Shown: positions 7,405-16,484 of the stretch, in pieces
Layout of the letters: each line of letters begins with the position of its first letter
Numbering within the stretch: position 1 is the stretch's first letter
NCBI GenBank assembly: GCA_017550965.1
Contig: JAFZNK010000100.1
Span: 1 to 34,762 of the forward strand
Direction: 5' to 3'
Source: Thermoguttaceae bacterium
GTDB taxonomy: Bacteria > Planctomycetota > Planctomycetia > Pirellulales > Thermoguttaceae
Length of the DNA: 34,762 nt
The notes under the pieces: model-generated
Databases searched by the model: none
Seen by the model: the letters and a program-made list of their open reading frames with translations, nothing else
Told to the model about the DNA's origin: nothing
Program-made: the position numbers and the translations under genes

Positions 7405-10080
7405 CTAGCGCTCGCTCTCGCCGTCAGGCGCGTCGCCAAGATCGATCGGAATCGGCGCGATCGCTCCGTCGGTTTGTTTAACATCGGCGCTCGTCGGTTC
7501 TTCCGACTTCTGTTCTTCCTGTTTCGCGGACTCTTCCTCGTCTTTTTTGTCGTTGGGAGACGGCCCGAGGATCTCGCGAATTCGAGCTTCGTCGAGTTCT
7601 TCCTCTTCGACCAGCGCGTCGGTGAGCGCTTCGAACAAGTCGCGCTTTTCAATAAGCAAATTCCGCGCGGCCTGATCGGCGGCCTCGATCGTCTTACGCA
7701 CCTCCAAATCGATAAGTTTGGCGGCGTCTTCGCTGTACGCGCGCGTCCCCGTCGACATCTCGCGTCCCAGGAACGGATGCGTTTCCGTGTCCGGATAGGC
7801 GACCGCGCCTATTCCTTCGCTCATGCCCCAGCGCGTAACCATGTTTCTGGCCAATTCGGTCGCGCGCTGAAGGTCGTTTTCGACGCCGGAAGAGTTCTCG
7901 TTGTAGACGAGAATTTCCGCCGCGCGACCGGCAAGCAAATGCGTGAGCGTCGCGCGCGCTTCCGACTCGTCGTAGTTGAGCTGGTCGTCGTCGGGCAAAC
8001 TCCACGTGACGCCAAGCGCTCGACCGCGCGGTATGATCGTGATCTTATGAACGCGCGAGCCGTTGGGGACAAACCAGCCGACCAACGCGTGCCCCGCTTC
8101 GTGGTACGCCGTTTTGCGCTTGTTTTCCGGCGAGATGATCTCGTCGCGCTTGAGCCCGAGCGAGATTTTTTCAAACGCGAAGTCGAAGTCGGACGCCTCG
8201 ACGACGTCTTTGTTGTTGCGCGTGGCCCAAAGGGTCGCTTCGTTGACGAAGTTTCGAATGTCGGCGCCCGTGAATCCGGCGGTCGTCTTCGCGAGCTTGT
8301 CGACGTCGACGTCGGACGAATACGGTATCTTCTTCAGGTAGACTTTGAAAATGTCGACGCGCCCTTTCATGGAAGGTCTTCCGACGGTGATGTGTCGGTC
8401 GAATCGACCCGGCCGCATGAGCGCGGGGTCCAGAACGTCGGGTCGGTTCGTCGACGCCATGACCATGACGGAATCGTTTTGGGCGAACCCGTCCATTTCG
8501 CTAAGTATTTGGTTGAGAGTCTGTTCGCGTTCGTCTTGTCCTCCTCCGACGCCGGCGCCGCGTTGACGGCCGACGGCGTCGATTTCGTCGATGAAGAGGA
8601 TCGACGGCGCGTTCTCTTTCGCCGTCGCAAACAAATCGCGCACGCGACTCGCGCCGACGCCGACGAACATCTGAATAAATTCCGAGCCGTTGATCGAGAA
8701 GAACGGCACGTCCGCCTCGCCGGCGACCGCGCGCGCCAACAGCGTCTTGCCGGTTCCCGGAGGGCCGAATAATAGGGTGCCTTTAGGAACGCGCGCGCCC
8801 ATCTTTTCGTACTTGGCGGGGTTCTTCAGGTAGTCGACGATCTCGACGAGTTCCGCCTTGACCGCTTCCATGCCCGCGACGTCTTCAAAAGTTACGCGCT
8901 TTGACGCGTTCGGCTCGTACCGTTTCGCCAAACTCTTGATAATGCCGCCCATGCCGCCGCCAAGCATTTGCTCGCTCGTGTTGCGAAACATTCTGAACAA
9001 CAGGACGAGAAACAGTATCGAGACGCCCACCGACAACAACATAATCCACGACGAGCTGTCGGACGGCGTGTCGGAAGCGTACGACTGCACGCGTTCGCGC
9101 AGTCGCCTGTCGATCGTCTGGTCGGAAAACGCAAACGCCGGCGCTTCGCAGGAATATTTCAGGTTGAAGACTTTGCGAAGCGTCTTGCCGGTCTTGACGT
9201 CGACCATCGCTTTGGAGCCGTCGGCGGCGCGACGGCTCTGTTCGACGTCTTCAAGAACCCATCGTTGGCGCAATTTCAAGCCCAACTTATAGCTCTCGAC
9301 CAGCGACTCTTTCGCGATTTTTTCCTCGTCTTCGGACGCGTTGGCGGGCAGTTCGACCGTCTTGAAAACCGAGCCGTCTTCCAACGTAACGCCCAGCTGA
9401 AGGACGGGCGTTCCCTGCGCGTCGGTCGTCTTTTTGCGCGTGAGAGTCAACTTTTCGCTTCCGAGCTGATCGTCAAGCTCCTGGTCGAGCTTTCTGGCAA
9501 GATCGGGATTTGTGCGATCGTACTGTTCGACAAGAGCCTGAAAAACGGCTTTTCCGTCGGGAATAACGTCGGGCCAATATTCAAGATCCGGAACGCTGCG
9601 CAACATCCCCGAAAGACGCGTCCCTTTAAGAGTCGCCGACTCGACCTGATTGGCGTCGAGAAGGGAGTTAAACGCCGTCCAGGTGATCTCGGTCGACTTG
9701 GTTACGTAAAACGACTGATACGCCAAATAACCGAGCGCGGCGAGCGAGATGAGAAAAATGATCGTCGAGAAATCGGAACGGCGCGGCGGAGCCGCGTTTC
9801 CGGGCCCGTTTCCTCCCCCGCCGTTGGAATTTCTCGATCGGAAGAACTTCGAATCAGACGAGTCGTTTTGTCGATCCGGACGCTGATTTCGTCGGGAAGA
9901 ATCGCCTTTTTTCTCTTCGCCGCGCTTATCGTCGTCCTGGGGCTTCTTGAAACGCTCGGGAATGCGATCGTACAAATCGTCGCTGATCGGTCGTCCCTTT
10001 TCGTCGTCGCGTCGTTCGGAGAACAAAAAGGGCGAACGCAATTTTTCAAATCGGCTGCTAAAACGCGGTCGAACGCTCAT
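7405..10080 (-). CDS. ftsH: ATP-dependent zinc metalloprotease FtsH, enlarged
   Basis: FtsH is a membrane-bound AAA+ protease that extracts and degrades membrane and regulatory proteins. The 891-residue product has TM1 at about 103-124 and TM2 at about 344-363, Walker A GPPGTGKT (439-446), Walker B ILFIDEID (494-501), the second region of homology ending MRPGRFDR (555-562), the zinc site HEAGH (660-664) and a likely third ligand in VENDLQRA (D736). The usual length is about 610-650. The excess comes from a charged, apparently disordered N-terminal tail of about 100 residues (many Arg, Asp, Ser, then a Gly/Asn stretch), an extracytoplasmic domain of about 219 residues instead of roughly 75, and an acidic C-tail. 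GAGG lies 6 bases before the ATG. The 5' leader contains a terminator-like hairpin (10199-10248). ruvX follows immediately. Confidence 0.96.
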   Translation of the reverse strand: MSVRPRFSSRFEKLRSPFLFSERRDDEKGRPISDDLYDRIPERFKKPQDDDKRGEEKKGDSSRRNQRPDRQNDSSDSKFFRSRNSNGGGGNGPGNAAPPRRSDFSTIIFLISLAALGYLAYQSFYVTKSTEITWTAFNSLLDANQVESATLKGTRLSGMLRSVPDLEYWPDVIPDGKAVFQALVEQYDRTNPDLARKLDQELDDQLGSEKLTLTRKKTTDAQGTPVLQLGVTLEDGSVFKTVELPANASEDEEKIAKESLVESYKLGLKLRQRWVLEDVEQSRRAADGSKAMVDVKTGKTLRKVFNLKYSCEAPAFAFSDQTIDRRLRERVQSYASDTPSDSSSWIMLLSVGVSILFLVLLFRMFRNTSEQMLGGGMGGIIKSLAKRYEPNASKRVTFEDVAGMEAVKAELVEIVDYLKNPAKYEKMGARVPKGTLLFGPPGTGKTLLARAVAGEADVPFFSINGSEFIQMFVGVGASRVRDLFATAKENAPSILFIDEIDAVGRQRGAGVGGGQDEREQTLNQILSEMDGFAQNDSVMVMASTNRPDVLDPALMRPGRFDRHITVGRPSMKGRVDIFKVYLKKIPYSSDVDVDKLAKTTAGFTGADIRNFVNEATLWATRNNKDVVEASDFDFAFEKISLGLKRDEIISPENKRKTAYHEAGHALVGWFVPNGSRVHKITIIPRGRALGVTWSLPDDDQLNYDESEARATLTHLLAGRAAEILVYNENSSGVENDLQRATELARNMVTRWGMSEGIGAVAYPDTETHPFLGREMSTGTRAYSEDAAKLIDLEVRKTIEAADQAARNLLIEKRDLFEALTDALVEEEELDEARIREILGPSPNDKKDEEESAKQEEQKSEEPTSADVKQTDGAIAPIPIDLGDAPDGESER

Positions 10081-10198
10081 TGATAACCTCGGTTTCAGGT
10101 TCGCGGCGCGTCTCCAAAGACGTCGCGCGTCCCAGGCTTATGTTCAGTCGGTCGTCGGACGAAAAGGATCCGGCGACGTTTTTACCGTATTTGTATGG

Positions 10199-10248
10199 AA
10201 AAAAGCGTCCGTCGGCGCGCGTTTTTCGAAAAAAGACGCTACGGACGC
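10199..10248 (-). terminator. Terminator-like attenuator in the ftsH leader
   Basis: On the minus strand GCGTCCGT (10241-10248) pairs with ACGGACGC (10205-10212), and six T follow (10199-10204). This points towards ftsH although no minus-strand gene lies upstream, so it fits an attenuator. The same GTCCGTAGC region can instead pair with GCTACGG (10256-10262), giving an alternative hairpin also followed by T6 (10229-10234). Confidence 0.5.
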
Positions 10249-10263
10249 CATTTGCCCGTAGCA

Positions 10264-10269
10264 ATTATA
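10264..10269 (-). promoter_or_regulatory. Candidate -10 element for ftsH
   Basis: TATAAT on the minus strand lies about 185 bp before the ftsH ATG and just upstream of the attenuator-like hairpins. The -35 region is a T-run and matches consensus poorly, so the promoter call is tentative. Confidence 0.4.
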
Positions 10270-10389
10270 GCGCCGCTGTAAAAAAAAACTACCCAATGGA
10301 CAAAACGTTTTTCAAAATACGTAAAATAAATAAAACGCAAAAAGAATAACAATTATTAGTAGCGCGCGGCGTTCGTTCGACGCCGTTTG

Positions 10390-10417
10390 TTGACCTTTTG
10401 ACAAAAAACGGTATACT
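10390..10417 (+). promoter_or_regulatory. Promoter of the toxin-antitoxin operon
   Basis: TTGACC, a 16-bp spacer and TATACT lie about 50 bp before the antitoxin ATG at 10468. The predicted start site falls inside the inverted repeat at 10419-10447. Confidence 0.68.
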
Positions 10418-10418
10418 C

Positions 10419-10447
10419 CAACTACAATTTCAATACTATTGCAGTTG
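10419..10447. promoter_or_regulatory. Inverted repeat, likely autoregulatory operator
   Basis: CAACTACAAT (10419-10428) and ATTGCAGTTG (10438-10447) match in nine of ten positions as inverted arms with a 9-bp centre. They lie directly after the -10 element and before the ribosome-binding site. RelB/DinJ-type antitoxins bind such palindromes through their ribbon-helix-helix N-terminus; that this one does is inference. Confidence 0.55.
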
Positions 10448-10467
10448 TTTTGCAGGAGATTGACCCT

Positions 10468-10770
10468 ATGAGCAAACAAGTTTTAAATCAGTTTCGTTGC
10501 GACAAGCAGCTTCGTGAAGACTGCGTGGCGATTTACAAGGCGATGGGCATGGATTTGAACACGGCTTTTCGTATGTTTATGGAAAGAACTCGCGCAGAAC
10601 GAGGTCTGCCCTTTCCCGCCGTATTGCCCCGCAAGAGAATGACGGACGAAGAAGTGTTGGAGACTTTCAACAAAATGCGCGAAAACGCCGCCGACGTCCC
10701 AGAAATGAGTTTGGACGAGATCAATGAAGAAATACGCCTGGCGCGTGAGGCAAGAAAGGCGAGAGGATAA
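10468..10770 (+). CDS. RelB/DinJ-family antitoxin
   Basis: The 100-residue product has an N-terminal segment (LNQFRCDKQLREDCVAIYKA, then GMDLNTAFRMFMERT) with the strand-helix-helix pattern of ribbon-helix-helix antitoxins of the RelB/DinJ type. The C-terminal half is charged and helical (DEINEEIRLAREARKARG) and would wrap the toxin. AGGAG lies 9 bases before the ATG at 10468. The stop codon overlaps the toxin ATG as TAATG, the tight coupling expected of a toxin-antitoxin operon. A promoter and a palindromic operator lie just upstream. The antitoxin frame is intact although the toxin is broken. The family assignment rests on pattern and partner and is fairly secure. Confidence 0.82.
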   Translation: MSKQVLNQFRCDKQLREDCVAIYKAMGMDLNTAFRMFMERTRAERGLPFPAVLPRKRMTDEEVLETFNKMRENAADVPEMSLDEINEEIRLAREARKARG

Positions 10771-11197
10771 TGTTTTTCGCGGTATTTGAACGAACGTAAT
10801 AGTTTCGTCGATGCTTTCCAAGCATACGGACAGCGCGACGGTTCGAGTTATGAACGCGATCGCCACAAATAGAATCGTCCCGTTGTATAACTATGAGATT
10901 CTTGCCGAATACGACGAGGTTCTCCACAGAAAGAATTTCCATTTCGAAGAAGAACGTATTCGGAATACCCTTGCCGCCATCCAGCAGAAAGGCGTCGCTG
11001 TCAACTCGACGACTCCTACGAAAGAGCTTCTCCCTGACAAATCCGACGTGGTGTTCTACGAGGTCGTCATGGAAAAAAGGGACGAAAACGCTTATTTAGT
11101 CACAGGCAACTTAAAACATTTTCCCCACAAGACGTTCATCGTCACTCCGGCGGAAATGTTACAGATCGTCGCCGAGGCGGAAGAGAAAGAGGGCTGA
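10770..11197 (+). pseudogene. PIN-domain toxin (COG1569 type), frameshifted at the catalytic Asp codon
   Basis: The gene starts at the ATG overlapping the antitoxin stop and reads MFFAVF, then hits GA-ACG at 10788-10790 where one base is missing. Restoring a single base gives GAY ACG AAC, i.e. D-T-N-V-I-V-S, the first motif of the PIN nuclease domain. Without it translation stops three codons later. The rest stays open in the -1 frame to 11197 and contains the family features VPLYNYEILAEYDEVLHR, LPDKSDVVFYEV and AYLVTGNLKHFP. The full toxin would have about 142 residues, normal for the family. PIN toxins are metal-dependent ribonucleases. Either this is real inactivation (an antitoxin left without a toxin), a sequencing or assembly error, or, less likely, frameshifting during translation. 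An ATG at 10811 could start a fragment lacking the first motif. Confidence 0.85.
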
Positions 11198-11219
11198 CCC
11201 CAAAACGGGGTTAAAGCCC
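11191..11219 (+). terminator. Hairpin overlapping the toxin stop codon
   Basis: GGGCT (11191-11195) pairs with AGCCC (11215-11219), and inside it CCCC (11198-11201) pairs with GGGG (11207-11210). No clear T-run follows. It probably marks the 3' end of the toxin-antitoxin transcript. Confidence 0.4.
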
Positions 11220-11264
11220 AGGTCGCGACCGTCGGACCGTCTCGATAAAAATTTGGGGAGGGGA

Positions 11265-11293
11265 TTGGACGAAAATGAGAACAGCTCTATAAT
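11265..11293 (+). promoter_or_regulatory. Promoter for the uvrA-like gene
   Basis: TTGGAC, a 17-bp spacer and TATAAT lie about 145 bp before the ATG at 11440. I saw no LexA-type box near it. Confidence 0.65.
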
Positions 11294-11439
11294 TAAGGGC
11301 GTTTGTGTCCCCGCGAAACGCTTGCGATTGCGTTTCGGCGCCAACCGCCTCGTTACGCGACGGACAGTCTTTGCTATGAAACAGGACGTCGCGCAAACGG
11401 CGCGACGAAGAAGACGAAGAAGTCGATAGGAAGTTGACT

Positions 11440-14400
11440 ATGACCGATCCCGTCAATCGGCCGACACGATCCGGCGGCATTTCCATACGCGGCGCGAGAA
11501 CTCATAATCTTAAGTCGATCAATCTGGACGTTCCTTACAATCGTATCACCTCTCTTTGCGGCTTGAGCGGCAGCGGCAAAAGCACGCTCGCGTTCGACGT
11601 GCTCTATGCGGAAGGCCAGCGTCGCTACGTCGAATGTTTTTCGCCTTACGTGCGACAATTTCTCGAACAACTTGACAAGCCGGACGTCGACTCGATCGAC
11701 GGAATTCCCCCGGCGATCGCGGTCGCCGCGCAGACGTCCAATCCTCAATCGTCGACGACGGTCGGAAACGTTACGGAAATAACCGATTTTCTTCGCGCGC
11801 TCTTCGGCAAGATCGGCGAGCCCTACTGCCCAAGTTGCGGCAAACGAGTTCGACGTTTCTCCCCCGAAACGACGGTCAAAGCGCTCAAAAGTCTTCCGGA
11901 AGGCTCGCGCGTCATGATCGCGTTCGGGCCGTCGTTCAGCAGCGTCTCTTCCGGATACGAGTCGTTTCGACAGGAATGGCTTGAAAAAGGCTACTTCCGG
12001 GCGATCGCCAACGACAGCGTCTTCGATCTTCGCGACGAGACGTCCTTTTCCGACGAGGAATACCAGGCCGTTAAGTTCATCTACACCTCGATGGTCGACA
12101 AACCGGAAAAAAGTCAGCTCGACGAGTTAGGGCTCCGCAGCGCGTCAGGCGAGGGCGTTTCCGGCGACGGTTCGAACGTCGGCGAAGAGAGTCTTGAAAA
12201 AAAGGCGGATCGTCGCGTGTTAATGCTCGATCCCAACGGAGACGATCGAAGCCTGATGCGCTACCTGAACAAACGCGACGCGATTATCAAGAACCTGACC
12301 GCCCCCCCGATTTTCTTCGCGCTCGACCGCGTCACGCTTGGCAAAGTCGACGACAAACGCCTGGTCGACTCGGTGGAGAAGGCGTTTGACGAAGGCGCTT
12401 CGCGATGCTGGATTTTCGTCGAAGGAAATCATACGCTCCACGATAGCGACGATCCCCAGACCGGCAAGACGGTCGGACTGTCGAAAAAAATCGACGGAAA
12501 AACCTGGACCATGTTTGGTTTCAGTCGCTATTTGCGCTGCGAAGAATGCGGAACCGATTTTCCCGAAGTCGAGCCGAACCTGTTCAACGCCGACTGCGTC
12601 GCGGGGGCGTGCGCCGTTTGCGGCGGCGCCGGCCGGTGGGAGGCGTTCGACATGGATCGCGTCTTCCCCAACAAGTCGCTGTCGATTCAGGAAGGCGCGA
12701 TCGCGCCCTGGAGCAACAAGGCTTACCGCGCGCAATTACGCGAATTCCTCCAATACTCCGAACAATTGGGCGTGCGCGTCAACGTTCCGTTCTCCGAGTT
12801 GACCAACAAAGAAATCTCGGCGATCGTGAACGGTTCGCGTCAACTCGGCTACAAGGGGCTCAACGGGTTCTTCTTCTCGTTGCTCGACAACCGATACAAG
12901 ATGCACATTCGCGTCTATTTAAACCGATGGCTGACGCGGCCGGTCTGCCCGATTTGCAAAGGAGCGCGTCTGCGCAAAGAAGCGCTCGCCGTCAAAGTGG
13001 GAGGAAAGAACATCCACGAACTGTCCTCCATGGCGATCTCGGATCTGATCAAAACAATCGACTCCTGGAATCTCTCCCAAAATCAACGGGAAATCGGAAG
13101 CTACTTGCTCAAAGAGACGCGAGCGAGACTCCAATATCTGAAAGAAGTCGGCCTGGGATACCTCGCGCTCGAACGGCCCGTCTCCACGTTGAGTTCCGGC
13201 GAAAGCCGACGCGTCAAATTAACGACCGCGCTGGGTTCCGATCTCGTCGACATGCTGTACGTGCTCGACGAGCCGTCGACCGGCCTGCATCCGGGCGACT
13301 CGGAAAAATTGCGCGACGCGATTCGCAACCTTCGCGACCGCGGCAACACGGTCGTCCTCGTCGACCACGACGAAACGCTGCTCAACGCGTCGGACAAAGT
13401 CGTCGAACTCGGGCCCGGCGCCGGACAAGACGGCGGAAAAATCGTCTTTGAAGGAACGGTCGAGGAAATCAAGGCGGATCCCGACTCGCTCACGGGCAGC
13501 TACCTCTCGGGGCGTCGGCTCGGCGGAGGAGGATCGCGCCGACGCGAGTTGAACAAAGGCTTTATCGAGTTGTACGGCGCGTCCGGATACAACTTGAAAA
13601 ATATCAACGTCAGCTTTCCGCTCGGGTGCCTGTGCGTCGTGACGGGCGTAAGCGGCGCGGGCAAAAGCGCGCTTGTGCAGGAAACGCTCTACCCGGCGCT
13701 GTGTTCGAAACTCAGCGACGACCAAAACGCTCAGGCGCAGGGTCTGCCCTACGATAAAATTCTCGGGGTCGAAGACGTCGACGAAGCGGCGCTTGTCGAC
13801 CAGACGCCGATCGGGCGCTCCCCGCGATCGAACCCGGTGACGTATCTTAAAATTTTCGACGACATACGCAACTTGTACGCCGAAACGCCCGAGGCTAAAG
13901 CGCGGCTCTACAACGCCGGTTATTTCAGTTTCAACGTCGACGGCGGACGTTGCGATTCGTGCAAGGGCGAAGGGTTCGTTCATACGCCGATGCAATTTGC
14001 TCCCGACGTCTACACGCGATGTCCGTTCTGCAACGGAACGCGTTATCGACGCTCCGTTCTCGAAGTTACGTACCGCAATAAAAACATCGCGGAAACCCTC
14101 GACATGACTGCGCGAGAGGCGTTCGGCTTCTTCCGCGGCGAGGCGAAAATTCAGCAGAAACTCAAGCGAATGCTCGACGTCGGGCTCGATTATCTTCGAC
14201 TCGGCCAGCCGGCCAACAAACTCTCCGGGGGCGAAGCGCAGCGTCTCAAGCTCGCGTCGTACCTTTCTTCGACGCGAAAAGGCCCGTGCCTCTTCATTAT
14301 GGACGAACCGACGTCGGGGCTGCATTTCGCCGACGTCGTCAAATTGCTCGACCGACTCAACGAATTGGTCGAGGCGGGTAATTCCGTGATCGTCGTCGAA

Positions 14401-14565
14401 CACAATATGCTCGTGATCAAGTCGGCGGACTACATTATCGACCTCGGACCCGGCGCCGGCGACGCGGGCGGAACGCTCGTCGCGGAAGGCTCCCCGGAAG
14501 AAGTCGCTAAAAATCCCAATTCTCTCACCGGAAAGTACCTCGCGCAAGTTCTCGCCCAACATTAA
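11440..14565 (+). CDS. uvrA: UvrA-family excinuclease ABC subunit A, divergent form
   Basis: UvrA is the DNA-damage sensor of nucleotide excision repair, a dimeric ATPase with two ABC modules. The 1041-residue product has Walker A motifs GLSGSGKST (41-49) and GVSGAGKSA (736-744), Walker B LYVLDEP (606-612) and LFIMDEP (951-957), and CxxC zinc pairs at 130/133, 367/370, 391/394, 503/506, 838/841 and 861/864. The second signature LSGGEAQRLKL (928-938) is standard. The first, LSSGESRRVKL (584-594), departs from LSGGEA. The protein is about 100 residues longer than typical UvrA; a charged insert around 215-270 in the UvrB-binding/insertion region accounts for part of this. It may be a planctomycete UvrA or a UvrA-like paralogue. 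The ATG at 11440 follows AGGA by 8 bases; a TTG two codons earlier is less likely. Confidence 0.88.
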   Translation: MTDPVNRPTRSGGISIRGARTHNLKSINLDVPYNRITSLCGLSGSGKSTLAFDVLYAEGQRRYVECFSPYVRQFLEQLDKPDVDSIDGIPPAIAVAAQTSNPQSSTTVGNVTEITDFLRALFGKIGEPYCPSCGKRVRRFSPETTVKALKSLPEGSRVMIAFGPSFSSVSSGYESFRQEWLEKGYFRAIANDSVFDLRDETSFSDEEYQAVKFIYTSMVDKPEKSQLDELGLRSASGEGVSGDGSNVGEESLEKKADRRVLMLDPNGDDRSLMRYLNKRDAIIKNLTAPPIFFALDRVTLGKVDDKRLVDSVEKAFDEGASRCWIFVEGNHTLHDSDDPQTGKTVGLSKKIDGKTWTMFGFSRYLRCEECGTDFPEVEPNLFNADCVAGACAVCGGAGRWEAFDMDRVFPNKSLSIQEGAIAPWSNKAYRAQLREFLQYSEQLGVRVNVPFSELTNKEISAIVNGSRQLGYKGLNGFFFSLLDNRYKMHIRVYLNRWLTRPVCPICKGARLRKEALAVKVGGKNIHELSSMAISDLIKTIDSWNLSQNQREIGSYLLKETRARLQYLKEVGLGYLALERPVSTLSSGESRRVKLTTALGSDLVDMLYVLDEPSTGLHPGDSEKLRDAIRNLRDRGNTVVLVDHDETLLNASDKVVELGPGAGQDGGKIVFEGTVEEIKADPDSLTGSYLSGRRLGGGGSRRRELNKGFIELYGASGYNLKNINVSFPLGCLCVVTGVSGAGKSALVQETLYPALCSKLSDDQNAQAQGLPYDKILGVEDVDEAALVDQTPIGRSPRSNPVTYLKIFDDIRNLYAETPEAKARLYNAGYFSFNVDGGRCDSCKGEGFVHTPMQFAPDVYTRCPFCNGTRYRRSVLEVTYRNKNIAETLDMTAREAFGFFRGEAKIQQKLKRMLDVGLDYLRLGQPANKLSGGEAQRLKLASYLSSTRKGPCLFIMDEPTSGLHFADVVKLLDRLNELVEAGNSVIVVEHNMLVIKSADYIIDLGPGAGDAGGTLVAEGSPEEVAKNPNSLTGKYLAQVLAQH

Positions 14566-14658
14566 GCGTCGGAGAATTCCCAACGCTCAAGGTTCGACGA
14601 GACTTATTTAAACGACGTCGCGGTCGCCGAATTTACGCGACGGACCTCGCTTAGCGTC

Positions 14659-14686
14659 TTGTCAAGGTTTTTCGACGCGGTATAAT
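14659..14686 (+). promoter_or_regulatory. Promoter of ilvN-ilvC
   Basis: TTGTCA, a 16-bp spacer and a perfect TATAAT lie about 140 bp before ilvN. The leader of about 130 nt has no short peptide rich in Ile, Val or Leu, so classical attenuation is not evident. Confidence 0.72.
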
Positions 14687-14823
14687 GAGACAGTTTTTAG
14701 CGCGCGATCAGGCGCCGACAAGTAGCGCGGCGTTTCTCGCGCGTCAGACAAACGTCGAAAGACGGCGGCGATCCGGGTCGATCGTCGTTTGCCGGAAATT
14801 AGCGGCGCGAGGAAGAGAAGATC

Positions 14824-15312
14824 ATGAGAAACGTCATTTCAATTTGGGTGCAAAACGTTCCGGGCGTGTTGTCTCACGTCGCGGGTCTTTTAGCGTCCAG
14901 AGGTTACAACGTCGACAGCCTGACCGTCGGCGCGACCGAGGACAAGCGTTTTTCGAGAATGACGATCGTCGTCAATTGCGAGCCGGACGTCATGAAGCAG
15001 ATCGAACTTCAGCTTCAAAAACTCGTTACGGTCGTTAAGACGGCGAATTTGGCCGGCTCTCCTCACGTCGAACGCGAATTGGCGCTGATCAGCGTCGAAG
15101 CGGACTACACGCATCGGTCGGGAATTATCGAACTGACCCAGATATTCCGCGGCTTTGTGGTCGACGTTTCCGAGAATTCCATTCTTGTGGAAGTCACGGG
15201 CGCGGGGGACAAAATCGAAGCGTTTCTCAAAGCGCTTAAACCTTACAAATTACTCAGCGTTACGCGCTCGGGCTGCATTGCGGCGCCGCGCGGCGCCAGC
15301 GACGCAGACTGA
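14824..15312 (+). CDS. ilvN: Acetolactate synthase small (regulatory) subunit
   Basis: The 162-residue product begins with an ACT domain (MRNVISIWVQNVPGVLSHVA, then GLLASRGYNVDSLTVG) and continues with the second ferredoxin-like domain of IlvN/IlvH (VERELALISV, GIIELTQIFRGFVVDVS, SILVEVTG, IEAFLKAL). It binds valine and activates the catalytic subunit IlvB, which makes acetolactate or acetohydroxybutyrate. Length is usual. The ATG at 14824 follows an AGGA-containing purine-rich stretch. ilvC lies 93 bp downstream and is probably co-transcribed from the promoter at 14659-14686. The catalytic subunit gene is not in the window, which separates the two subunits more than in many bacteria. The C-terminus ends PRGASDAD. 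Confidence 0.95.
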   Translation: MRNVISIWVQNVPGVLSHVAGLLASRGYNVDSLTVGATEDKRFSRMTIVVNCEPDVMKQIELQLQKLVTVVKTANLAGSPHVERELALISVEADYTHRSGIIELTQIFRGFVVDVSENSILVEVTGAGDKIEAFLKALKPYKLLSVTRSGCIAAPRGASDAD

Positions 15313-15405
15313 GGCGTTTTCGAACGTCCGTCGGGAATGCAACGCGACTTAACGTTCCGCGTCAGAAGCGGAAATAATTAACTTTATTGATTAGGAGACA
15401 TTTTA

Positions 15406-16410
<1,005 letters not shown>

Positions 16411-16443
16411 TCTTCGGCAAACAGATTCCTGAGTTTTTGAAAC

Positions 16444-16484
16444 AAATCGAGACGTTTCGTTCGGAGCGTCTCGATTTTTGTTTT
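16444..16484 (+). terminator. Rho-independent terminator after ilvC
   Basis: Arms 16444-16454 and 16467-16477 pair over 11 bp around a 12-nt loop, followed by a T-rich tail, 34 bp beyond the ilvC stop. Confidence 0.88.

Larger units (their letters stand above)
10081..10467. other. Divergent control region between ftsH and the toxin-antitoxin genes
   Basis: These 387 bp hold, on the minus strand, the ftsH -10 candidate and leader hairpins, and on the plus strand the antitoxin promoter (10390-10417) and inverted-repeat operator (10419-10447). The middle (about 10270-10350) is A-rich with a run of nine A at 10280-10288. No further gene is seen. Confidence 0.6.

Noticed and set aside
7030..8772. 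A 580-codon plus-strand frame antisense to ftsH
   Set aside because: It is Arg/Val-rich without known motifs and lies opposite the clear AAA and protease motifs of FtsH. GTC/GAC and TCG/CGA codon bias creates such frames throughout the window.
13219..14583. A 454-codon minus-strand frame antisense to the uvrA-like gene
   Set aside because: It has no recognisable domain and no ribosome-binding site, and the opposite strand has complete ABC motifs.
14685..14823. Leader peptide for attenuation of ilvN-ilvC
   Set aside because: The open frame there has no run of Ile, Val or Leu codons and continues out of frame through ilvN.
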